Source: Christensenella sp. UBA5327
GTDB lineage: Bacteria; Bacillota; Clostridia; Christensenellales; Aristaeellaceae
Assembly: GCA_002411105.1 (NCBI GenBank)
Contig: DHQX01000003.1
Location: 1 to 8,301, forward strand
Direction of reading: 5' to 3'
Length of the DNA stretch: 8,301 bases
Part shown: positions 1-5,477 of the stretch, in pieces
How the letters are laid out: every line of letters starts with the position of its first letter
How positions within the stretch are numbered: the first letter of the stretch is position 1
The notes under the pieces: generated by a model
Seen by the model: the letters and a program-made list of their open reading frames with translations, nothing else
Told to the model about the DNA's origin: nothing
Databases searched by the model: none
Translations under genes and position numbers: made by a program

Positions 1-1
1 G

Positions 2-457
2 GAGCTGTTCAGCAGACACTATTTAGTTCTATTTTTGATTTTTTGGTTTGTGATGAGCAAAACGCGTTTTGGGCGACAGATTTATGCGGTGGGAGGCAAC
101 CCGACAGCGGCGCATCTATCCGGTATCAACGTCAAGCGTGTGAAGACCACCGCTTTTGTGCTTTGCTCCATTTTGGCTGCCATTGCGGGCATGATTCACT
201 CTGCCCAAGTCAGCCAGGGCGGGCCAAACGAAGGCATTGGCTACGAGCTGAATGCTGTGGCGGCGGTGGCCATTGGCGGCACGAGCATGGCCGGCGGCAA
301 GGGCACGGTGTTTGGTACCCTGATTGGTGCTTTGATACTTGGAATGTTGGATAATATGTTGGGATTAAAGGGTGTCAACTCCAACCTGCAGCTAGTGGTC
401 AAGGGCCTTTTGATCATTGTGGCGGTGTTTGCCCAAGCCGTGAAGAAGGAAGACTGA
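2..457 (+). CDS. Sugar ABC transporter permease, C-terminal part (RbsC/XylH/YtfT type), 5' truncated by window edge
   Basis: Membrane-spanning subunit of a ribose/xylose/galactose-class ABC importer (BPD_transp_2 family). The frame is open from base 2, so the true start lies outside the window; about 151 residues are visible, roughly the last half of a protein that is usually about 320-340 aa. A hydrophobic helix precedes a typical cytoplasmic stretch (TRFGRQIYAVGGNPTAA, then LSGINV), which in this family contacts the ATPase. Further helices and the glycine-rich conserved run AVAIGGTSMAGGKGTVFGT follow, then a last helix and the charged tail KKED. The binding-protein gene begins 49 nt downstream on the same strand, so the two are very likely co-transcribed; permease before binding protein is a less common order. 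The family is certain. The substrate is not readable from the permease; a pentose is inferred from the ara genes nearby. Confidence 0.93.
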   Translation, partial: ELFSRHYLVLFLIFWFVMSKTRFGRQIYAVGGNPTAAHLSGINVKRVKTTAFVLCSILAAIAGMIHSAQVSQGGPNEGIGYELNAVAAVAIGGTSMAGGKGTVFGTLIGALILGMLDNMLGLKGVNSNLQLVVKGLLIIVAVFAQAVKKED

Positions 458-493
458 TTTGATAATGCAGGCCACGAAAGGCTTGGATTAAAT

Positions 494-502
494 AAAGGAG
501 GA
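494..502 (+). promoter_or_regulatory. Strong ribosome binding site of the substrate-binding protein
   Basis: AAAGGAGG sits just upstream of the ATG at 507 with short, near-ideal spacing. It is the strongest Shine-Dalgarno sequence in the window, as expected for a binding protein made in excess over its membrane partners. Confidence 0.8.
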
Positions 503-506
503 AACC

Positions 507-1457
507 ATGAAGAAGGCTGTTGTATTTCTGGTACTGCTCACCCTGTGTATGAGTCTGGTCGCAGGGGTTGGCGCCCAAACCGAGAAGAAGTTTGTCATCG
601 GTATGTCGCAATGCAATCTGGGAGAGCCCTGGCGTGTGGCAATGAATTCCCAGCTAGCTGCCGCGGCAAAAGACTACCCCATGTTTGAGGTTATTTTCGC
701 TGACGCTGCCCAGGACAACTCCAAGCAGATTGCTGATATTGAGAACTTCATGCAGATGGGCGTGGACCTGATCATCACCTCGCCCAATGAGGCGGCCCCG
801 CTGACTGATGTGATTAAGCGTGCCTATGAGCAGGGCATTCCTGTCATCTTGCTTGATCGTAAAGTTCTGGGCGATAGCTACACCCAGTTCATCGGTGCTG
901 ACAATGTCTATATTGGCAAGGTATGCGGCGAATATGTAGCGGATGTGCTGCTGCCGGAGGGCGGCAAGGTATGCGAGATCAAGGGCTTGGAAGGCACCTC
1001 CGGCGGCGTGGACCGCGATAATGGCTTCCGTCAGGGCATCGCTAAGAACCCCAAGGTGGAGATTATCGCCGCCAACAATGCGGATTGGCTCAGGGAGAAG
1101 GCAATCACCATCGCTGAAGAAATGCTGCAGGCGCATCATGTCATTGATCTGTTCTTCTGCCTGAACGATCCTATGGCGGAGGGAGCGTATATCGCAGCAA
1201 AGAATGCCGGGCGGGAGAAGGACATCCTTTTTGTGGGCGTTGATGGCCTGCCCACTCCTGATGGTGGTATCCGCAGCGTGATGGAAGGCCGTCTCAGCCT
1301 TAGCATGGTCTATCCCACGGGTGGAAAGGAAGCCATGGAGAACGCTTATAAATTGCTGGTGCTTGGCGAGGAGCTAGAAAAGAATGTGACACTTGGGACC
1401 GAGGTTATCACACCTGAGAATGCAGCTGACATGCTGAAAAAATACGGTGGTGAATAA
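507..1457 (+). CDS. Periplasmic/extracellular sugar-binding protein of an ABC importer (Peripla_BP_4, RbsB/YtfQ-like)
   Basis: A 316-aa solute-binding protein that captures a sugar outside the membrane and delivers it to the permease encoded just upstream. Residues 1-23 form a signal peptide: KK, a hydrophobic core, then VGA before Gln24, a signal peptidase I type site. The only cysteine in it (Cys14, context LTLC) does not fit a lipobox, so lipid anchoring is not predicted. The mature part has the two-lobed type 1 fold. Positions matching ligand contacts in RbsB/YtfQ relatives are present: Asp117-Arg118 (ILLDR), Arg170 (VDRDNGF), Asn220 (LNDPM) and Asp246 (GVDG). The LLDR and EGT-G-DR pattern recalls the pentose/furanose binders RbsB and YtfQ. 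Given the neighbouring ara genes, arabinose in pyranose or furanose form is a reasonable guess, not proven. A terminator follows within 25 nt, so this is the last gene of the transporter operon. Confidence 0.93.
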   Translation: MKKAVVFLVLLTLCMSLVAGVGAQTEKKFVIGMSQCNLGEPWRVAMNSQLAAAAKDYPMFEVIFADAAQDNSKQIADIENFMQMGVDLIITSPNEAAPLTDVIKRAYEQGIPVILLDRKVLGDSYTQFIGADNVYIGKVCGEYVADVLLPEGGKVCEIKGLEGTSGGVDRDNGFRQGIAKNPKVEIIAANNADWLREKAITIAEEMLQAHHVIDLFFCLNDPMAEGAYIAAKNAGREKDILFVGVDGLPTPDGGIRSVMEGRLSLSMVYPTGGKEAMENAYKLLVLGEELEKNVTLGTEVITPENAADMLKKYGGE

Positions 1458-1478
1458 TCCCTGAAGTTTTTGACAAGG

Positions 1479-1501
1479 ACCGCCCTTCGGGGCGGTTTCT
1501 T
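1479..1501 (+). terminator. Intrinsic terminator after the sugar transporter operon
   Basis: A perfect 7-bp GC-rich stem, ACCGCCC and GGGCGGT, closes a very stable TTCG tetraloop and is followed by TTCTT. It lies 21 nt after the binding-protein stop codon. The U-tract is interrupted by a C, but the position and stem make it a convincing Rho-independent terminator. Confidence 0.82.
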
Positions 1502-1542
1502 CGTTGAGTAGTTCCCGGCTGGTTTCGCCGCTGTCAAAAGCG

Positions 1543-1551
1543 TGATATGAT
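1543..1551 (+). promoter_or_regulatory. Extended -10 promoter for the acetate-kinase-family gene
   Basis: TGATATGAT matches the extended -10 form TGnTATAAT with one change. No good -35 is visible at 16-18 nt upstream, which is normal for extended -10 promoters. Transcription would start near 1558, between the upstream terminator and the ribosome binding site at 1569-1575, giving a leader of about 24 nt. The core TATGATACT recurs in front of the sugar kinase on the other strand. Confidence 0.5.
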
Positions 1552-1568
1552 ACTGTCAATCGAAAGAT

Positions 1569-1575
1569 GGAGGGG
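1569..1575 (+). promoter_or_regulatory. Ribosome binding site that sets the start of the acetate-kinase-family gene at 1582
   Basis: GGAGGGG lies 6 nt before the ATG at 1582. The earlier in-frame ATG at 1567 overlaps this site and has no Shine-Dalgarno of its own. Starting at 1582 also places the family's N-terminal residues at their usual numbers (Asn7, Ser10, Ser12, Lys14). Confidence 0.75.
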
Positions 1576-1581
1576 TGCAGC

Positions 1582-2766
1582 ATGCTGATATTATCCTGCA
1601 ATGTGGGCAGCACATCGCTGAAATACAAGCTTTTCGACATGACAGCGGGGGAGAGGGAGCTGGCCTGGGGGCATTTTGAGGGCGTGGGGCGCAGGTTTGG
1701 CGCTTTCCAGCAGCAGACGGTGGAGGGCATCCGTGAAGGCGCGGATGAGCCTGCGGCGGGCTATGGGGATGCCATCAGCCGGATGATCCGGTTTATGAGC
1801 GAGGCGGGCGCGCTTGAAGGCGGGCGCTGCCCTGACTGCGTGGCGTTTAAGGTGGTGGCAGCCCTGGGGGTGAGCGGGGTGACGCTGCTTGATGAGCGTG
1901 TGCTGGGCGCTATGGAAGCGCTGTATTCCCTGCTCCCTGCCCATAACCCGCCTTATGTGAGCGCCATCCGACAGTTCATGCGGCTGATGCCGGGGGTGCC
2001 CCTGGTGGGCAGCTTTGAAACCGGGTTTTTTAAGGACATGCCGGAATATGCGGCCATCTACCCGCTGCCCCGGGCGCTGTATGACAAGGGCCTGCGCAGA
2101 AACGGCGCCCATGGGGCCTCGCATGAGTATGTGAGCCAGTGGGTGGCAGCAAAAGAGGGCCGGGCGGATATGAAGATCATCACCTGCCACCTGGGGGGCT
2201 CCTCCTCCCTGGCTGCGGTCAAGGATGGCAAGGGTGTTGACACCACCATCGGCATGTCGCTGCAAACCGGGCTGCCCCACAACAACCGGATTGGTGACAT
2301 CGACGCCTACCTGACCTTTTATCTGCATGAGCAGATGGGGATGTCGCTTGAGGACATCAAGACCATGTACGCCAAGGAAAGCGGCCTGCTGGGGCTTTCC
2401 GGGGGGCTTTCGGATGATTTCAGGCAAATCGCCCTGGCCGCGGCCACCGGAAACCCGGAAGCCAAGACGGCGTTTGACGCCTTTGCCTACCAGATCAAAA
2501 AGCAGATCGGCGCCTATATGGCGGCGTTGGGCGGCCTTGACGCCCTGGCGTTTACCGGCGGCATTGGGCAGAACAACCCGGCGCTGCGTCAGGCGGCGCT
2601 TGATGGACTGGAGTTTATGGGGATATCGCTTGACCCGGATAAAAACGAAAACGCCGCCCCCGGCAGCGTGATTTCCCGGGACGATAGCCCGGTCAAGGTC
2701 TATGTGGTGGCCACCAACGAAGAAATTGTGATTGCCCGCAAAGCGCAGGCGCTTCTGGGAGCATAG
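1582..2766 (+). CDS. Acetate/propionate kinase family protein with a divergent active site
   Basis: A 394-aa cytoplasmic member of the acetokinase family (ASKHA fold), near the usual length of about 400 aa. Classical members interconvert acetate plus ATP and acetyl phosphate plus ADP. Family features seen: N-terminal phosphate motif Asn7-Ser10-Ser12-Lys14; PAHNPPY with His121; NGAHGASH with His177 and His181; TCHLG with His203; NRIGDID with Arg236; KESGLLGLSGG; FTGGIGQN; and TNEE near the end. Against Methanosarcina AckA, several catalytic positions differ: Arg91 becomes Lys90 (AFKVV), Asp148 becomes Glu146 (SFETGF), and the Asn211-Gly212 pair of HLGNG becomes Gly206-Ser207. The GHRVVHGGE signature is largely lost. 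The nucleotide side is better kept than the acyl side, suggesting altered substrate or activity; this is inference. It appears to be a single-gene transcription unit between its own promoter and a hairpin terminator. Family assignment is firm; acetate as substrate is uncertain. Confidence 0.88.
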   Translation: MLILSCNVGSTSLKYKLFDMTAGERELAWGHFEGVGRRFGAFQQQTVEGIREGADEPAAGYGDAISRMIRFMSEAGALEGGRCPDCVAFKVVAALGVSGVTLLDERVLGAMEALYSLLPAHNPPYVSAIRQFMRLMPGVPLVGSFETGFFKDMPEYAAIYPLPRALYDKGLRRNGAHGASHEYVSQWVAAKEGRADMKIITCHLGGSSSLAAVKDGKGVDTTIGMSLQTGLPHNNRIGDIDAYLTFYLHEQMGMSLEDIKTMYAKESGLLGLSGGLSDDFRQIALAAATGNPEAKTAFDAFAYQIKKQIGAYMAALGGLDALAFTGGIGQNNPALRQAALDGLEFMGISLDPDKNENAAPGSVISRDDSPVKVYVVATNEEIVIARKAQALLGA

Positions 2767-2788
2767 ATTACAAAGTCTTTTTGGAGGG

Positions 2789-2824
2789 CGCGGGAACCTT
2801 TTTCTTCAGAAAAAGGTTCCCGCG
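2789..2824 (+). terminator. Long perfect hairpin, terminator between two convergent genes
   Basis: A 15-bp perfect inverted repeat (arms 2789-2803 and 2810-2824; left arm CGCGGGAACCTTTTT) around a 6-nt loop CTTCAG, whose ends can add one more pair. On the + strand it is followed by a T-rich stretch (2825-2837) 23 nt after the acetate-kinase-family stop codon, so it should terminate that gene. On the - strand no T-run follows the stem, so termination of araD here is possible but weaker. The stem is longer than most terminators and has the look of a dispersed repeat. Confidence 0.8.
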
Positions 2825-2843
2825 TCTTCGTTTTTATCTCTGC

Positions 2844-3539
2844 TCACCCCTGCCCATAATAAGCGCCATCGCCGTGCTTGCGGAAGAAATGCTTGTCACG
2901 CAGCGCATCGGGTGCGGGCGGCACCATGGGGTGGAGGGCCTCGGTGATGGTGGCCATGCGGGCCACCTCCTCCAGCACCACCGCGTGGTAGACCGCCTCC
3001 TCGGCGTCCTTGCCCCAGGCGAAGGTGCCGTGCTTGCCGCACAGACAGGCGGGGGTGTGGATGGGGTTGATGCCCTGGCTTTCCAGGGTTTCGATGATGA
3101 CAAGGCCGGTGTTATATTCATAGTCCTTGTCAATTTCTTCGGCGGTGAGGAGCCGGGTGCAGGGGATGGTGCCAAAGAAATAATCAGCATGGGTGGTGCC
3201 ATACAGCGGGATGGCGCGCTCTGCCTGGGCCCAGGCGGTGGCCTGGGGGGAGTGGCTGTGCACGATGCCGCCAATGTCAGGGTACCGGGCGTAGAGCGCC
3301 AGGTGGGTGGGCGTGTCAGAGGAGGGGCGCAGGCGGCCGTCCACTACCTTGCCGTTTATGTCCACCACCACCATGTCCTCAGCCTTAAGGTCCTCATAGG
3401 GCACGCCGCTGGGCTTGATGACGACGAGGTTTTCTTCAGCGTCCCGGGCGCTGACATTGCCCCAGGTGAAGGTGACAAGCCCGTGGCGGGGCAGTGCCAT
3501 GTTGGCCTCGTAGACCGCCTGTTTTAGCTTTTTCAGCAT
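2844..3539 (-). CDS. araD: L-ribulose-5-phosphate 4-epimerase
   Basis: Converts L-ribulose 5-phosphate to D-xylulose 5-phosphate, the last step of the bacterial arabinose route before the pentose phosphate or phosphoketolase pathways. The 231-aa product equals E. coli AraD in length and can be aligned almost end to end from memory: ANMALPRHGLVTFTWGNVSA, VIKPSGV, PSSDTPTH, GGIVHSHS, GTTHADYFFGTIPCTR, KHGTFAWGK, VLEEVA and the terminal AYYGQ. Zinc ligands Asp75, His94, His96 and His170, the catalytic Asp119 and the C-terminal Tyr228 are all present. The start is the ATG at 3539; an in-frame TTG at 3545 is too close to the Shine-Dalgarno AGAGG (3549-3553). That site touches the stop codon of the upstream kinase gene, only 13 nt away, so translation is probably coupled. 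The distinction from the related AraD-family fuculose and rhamnulose aldolases rests on the full E. coli AraD-like signature set. Confidence 0.96.
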   Translation of the reverse strand: MLKKLKQAVYEANMALPRHGLVTFTWGNVSARDAEENLVVIKPSGVPYEDLKAEDMVVVDINGKVVDGRLRPSSDTPTHLALYARYPDIGGIVHSHSPQATAWAQAERAIPLYGTTHADYFFGTIPCTRLLTAEEIDKDYEYNTGLVIIETLESQGINPIHTPACLCGKHGTFAWGKDAEEAVYHAVVLEEVARMATITEALHPMVPPAPDALRDKHFFRKHGDGAYYGQG

Positions 3540-3548
3540 GGTCAATTA

Positions 3549-3553
3549 CCTCT
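3549..3553 (-). promoter_or_regulatory. araD ribosome binding site overlapping the kinase stop codon
   Basis: AGAGG on the - strand, 9 nt before the araD ATG and sharing a base with the kinase TAA stop (3555-3553). The arrangement fixes the araD start and implies translational coupling. Confidence 0.65.
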
Positions 3554-5157
3554 TATTTGTAGTGATCCACTGCTGTGCGCTCAGCCAGCAGGGCCTTTTT
3601 GAAGCGCTCCATATAAGCGGCGAAGCCCTTCATGTCGCTGGGGTCAGGGGCCAGGGTCTTTTGCTCCATGGCGGCAAAGACGCGCTGGTCCAGGTAGTCC
3701 GCCAGGGTTTCGCCCGGCGCTTTGTTGGCCAGGAATGCGGCCAGGATGGCGATGCCCCAGGCGCCGCCCTCACCGGCTGTGGCGAGGACGGAGACCGGGG
3801 TGTTCAGCGCCGCCGCGGTGAAGCGCTGGCCGGCATCCCCGGTTTTGTACAGCCCGCCGTGGCCCAGCACGCGGGTGAAGGCCACCTGCTCTTTCTCCAG
3901 GATCTCCATGCCAATCTTCAGCGTAGCCACGGTTGATAGCAGGATGGCCCGGGCCAGGTTGGGGAAGGTGAAGCGGTCATCAGAGGGGTAAAGCAGCAGG
4001 GGCCGCCCTTTTTCAAAGTGGGTGATGTGCTCGCCCGAATGATAGCCGATGGCAGCAAGGCCGCCGGCGTCTGGTGCGCCCTTGAGGGCGGCGCCAAAGA
4101 AGGCATCAAAAATCTGCCCCTTGTTAAGGCTCAGGCCGGCAGCTTCAGCGAACTGGGCGAAGAGATCCACCCAGGCGTTCAGGTCAGTGGTGCAGTTGTT
4201 GCAGTGCACCATGGCCACCGGGTTGCCGGCGGGGGTGGTGACCATATCAATCTCAGGATACACGCGGCTGAGGGCGTGATCCAGCACCATCATGGCGAAA
4301 ATGGAGGTGCCGGCGGACACATTGCCGGTGCCAGAGGCAACGGCCCCTGTGGCCACCATGCCGGTGCCGGCATCGCCCTCTGGCGGGCACAGCGGAATGC
4401 CGGGGAGCAGGTCGCCCTCCGGATCCAGGCGCCGGGCGCCTTCCGGGGTGACTTCGCCCGCGTCAGCGCCCGCCAGGAGCACCCTGGGCAGCAGCGAGTC
4501 CAGCTGCCAGGGGAAGCCCTGGGCCTGGATGAGTTTCCCGAAGGCAGCCAGCATCCCCGGGTGATAGCCCAGGGTTTCCTGGTCGATGGGGAACATGCCC
4601 ACGGCATCGCCAATGCCCAGCACCTTCTCCCCGGTCAATCGCCAGTGCACGAAGCCGGACAGCGTGGTGAGGAAGCGGACATCCTTCACATGAGGTTCAC
4701 CGTTTAAGGTGGCCTGGTAGAGATGGGCCACGCTCCAGCGCTGGGGGATATTGAAGGCAAATGCCTCTGTCAGCTCTGCCGCCGCCTGCTGGGTGATGGT
4801 GTTGCGCCAGGTGCGGAAGGGAACCAGCAGCTGATCCTTTTCATCAAAGGCCAGGTAGCCGTGCATCATGGCGCTGATGCCCATGGCTTTAAAGCGGGTG
4901 AGCGTCACGCCGAAGCGGGATCTGACCTGGTTTTTCAAGTCCTTGTAGGCGCCTGCCAGCCCTTCCCATACCTGCTGGATGGGATAGGTCCAGATGCCGT
5001 CCACCTGCTGGTTTTCCCAGTCAAAGTTGCCGGTGGCCAGCACCTGATGAGACTGATTGATCAACACCGCCTTGATGCGGGTGGAGCCCAGCTCAATGCC
5101 CAGAATGGCCTGGCCTGACTGGATGTGTTCGGCTGCTTTTTTGTCGTTTGCGTTCAT
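3553..5157 (-). CDS. FGGY-family carbohydrate kinase, probable L-ribulokinase of non-AraB type
   Basis: ATP-dependent sugar kinase of 534 aa. In this setting it most likely phosphorylates L-ribulose at C5, between AraA and AraD. It has the two-domain FGGY fold: N-terminal phosphate loop GIELGSTRIKA at residues 20-30; the AMGISAMMHG segment at 91-100; the catalytic Asp262 in PEGDAGTGM; GTSIFAMM at 283-290; and the adenine-side glycine motif LGHGGLYKTGD at 431-441 with GEGGAWGIA at 462-470. Canonical AraB is about 560 aa; this shorter type resembles the xylulokinase-annotated FGGY proteins found beside araD and araA in many Firmicutes and bifidobacteria. The run HCNNCTTDLNAWVDLF (318-333) is a notable cysteine-containing stretch. 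The ATG at 5157 has GAGGAG 7 nt upstream. It is the first gene of an operon with araD. L-ribulose is inferred from context; xylulose or another ketose cannot be excluded. Confidence 0.9.
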   Translation of the reverse strand: MNANDKKAAEHIQSGQAILGIELGSTRIKAVLINQSHQVLATGNFDWENQQVDGIWTYPIQQVWEGLAGAYKDLKNQVRSRFGVTLTRFKAMGISAMMHGYLAFDEKDQLLVPFRTWRNTITQQAAAELTEAFAFNIPQRWSVAHLYQATLNGEPHVKDVRFLTTLSGFVHWRLTGEKVLGIGDAVGMFPIDQETLGYHPGMLAAFGKLIQAQGFPWQLDSLLPRVLLAGADAGEVTPEGARRLDPEGDLLPGIPLCPPEGDAGTGMVATGAVASGTGNVSAGTSIFAMMVLDHALSRVYPEIDMVTTPAGNPVAMVHCNNCTTDLNAWVDLFAQFAEAAGLSLNKGQIFDAFFGAALKGAPDAGGLAAIGYHSGEHITHFEKGRPLLLYPSDDRFTFPNLARAILLSTVATLKIGMEILEKEQVAFTRVLGHGGLYKTGDAGQRFTAAALNTPVSVLATAGEGGAWGIAILAAFLANKAPGETLADYLDQRVFAAMEQKTLAPDPSDMKGFAAYMERFKKALLAERTAVDHYK

Positions 5158-5164
5158 CTTATCT

Positions 5165-5170
5165 CTCCTC
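5165..5170 (-). promoter_or_regulatory. Ribosome binding site of the FGGY kinase
   Basis: GAGGAG on the - strand, 7 nt before the ATG at 5157; it supports that start over the internal alternatives. Confidence 0.7.
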
Positions 5171-5204
5171 TTGTCATGGGGGAAATCGGCACAATTTGCT
5201 TAGT

Positions 5205-5213
5205 ATCATAGCA
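5205..5213 (-). promoter_or_regulatory. Extended -10 promoter of the kinase-araD operon
   Basis: On the - strand TGCTATGAT fits TGnTATAAT with one change. The expected -35 region (about 5228-5233) is poor, so it may depend on the extended -10 or on an activator. The start point would be near 5198, leaving a 40-nt leader that contains the Shine-Dalgarno. The core TATGATACT is the same as before the acetate-kinase-family gene. Confidence 0.5.
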
Positions 5214-5285
5214 TAGCGCTGGTGGAAAGAACAGGGAGGCGGATTGGCTTAAACTTGCGCTTTTTGCTGAAGTCAATTCACAGAG

Positions 5286-5318
5286 TAACTTCCACAGGGC
5301 AAGCTGCGGTGGAAGTTA
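5286..5318. repeat. 10-bp perfect inverted repeat in the kinase-hydrolase intergenic region
   Basis: TAACTTCCAC (5286-5295) and GTGGAAGTTA (5309-5318) are exact reverse complements separated by 13 nt. A short GGCAT/GTGCC hairpin (5328-5341) followed by six T (5342-5347) lies just downstream on the + strand, so together they could form the 3' end of a small + strand RNA. No gene or clear promoter feeds it on that strand. The function is unknown. Confidence 0.55.
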
Positions 5319-5343
5319 GTCGGAGACGGCATGGTAGTGCCTT

Positions 5344-5396
5344 TTTTCCCAATCCTCCATCTGTTGATTCTATCCCCTGACAGAGGTTTGGGAAAA
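5344..5396. repeat. Extended inverted repeat with interrupted stem
   Basis: TTTTCCCAA (5344-5352) pairs with TTGGGAAAA (5388-5396). Inside, CCT/AGG (5354-5356 and 5384-5386) and CTGT/ACAG (5361-5364 and 5380-5383) extend the stem, with one mismatch and a 4-nt bulge, to a 15-nt loop. Neither strand has a T-run directly after it, so it is not a standard terminator, although it lies 82 nt beyond the hydrolase stop codon. The rest of the 320-nt gap (5158-5477) shows only the kinase promoter and no coding sequence I recognise. Confidence 0.5.
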
Positions 5397-5477
5397 GCCG
5401 CGAGCATCAGTGTACGCTACCTGGTCTGTGCCTCTGCAAAACAAGCACCTTTACTTTGAACGCTGCGTTTTAAAACC

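Noticed and set aside
1591..2427. Long open frame (278 codons) on the - strand inside the acetate-kinase-family gene
   Set aside because: It lies fully antisense to a gene with clear family motifs, its translation is rich in His, Arg, Pro and Gly with no domain, and GC-rich codon patterns commonly leave the opposite frame open.
2781..3527. Open frame of 248 codons on the + strand across araD
   Set aside because: It begins inside the hairpin terminator region and runs antisense to a full-length AraD; no independent coding evidence.
4018..4707. Open frame of 229 codons on the + strand across the FGGY kinase
   Set aside because: Antisense shadow: low-complexity Gly/His/Ala composition, no ribosome site, and the kinase on the other strand is unmistakable.
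5268..5280. TGAA-N5-TTCA element resembling a catabolite-repression (cre) site
   Set aside because: It is 13 bp rather than 14 and lacks the central CG of the cre consensus; it also lies some distance upstream of the kinase promoter.
5286..5347. Possible T-box or other known riboswitch in the kinase-hydrolase gap
   Set aside because: None of the conserved T-box, TPP, FMN or cobalamin sequence elements could be found, and no gene follows on the + strand.
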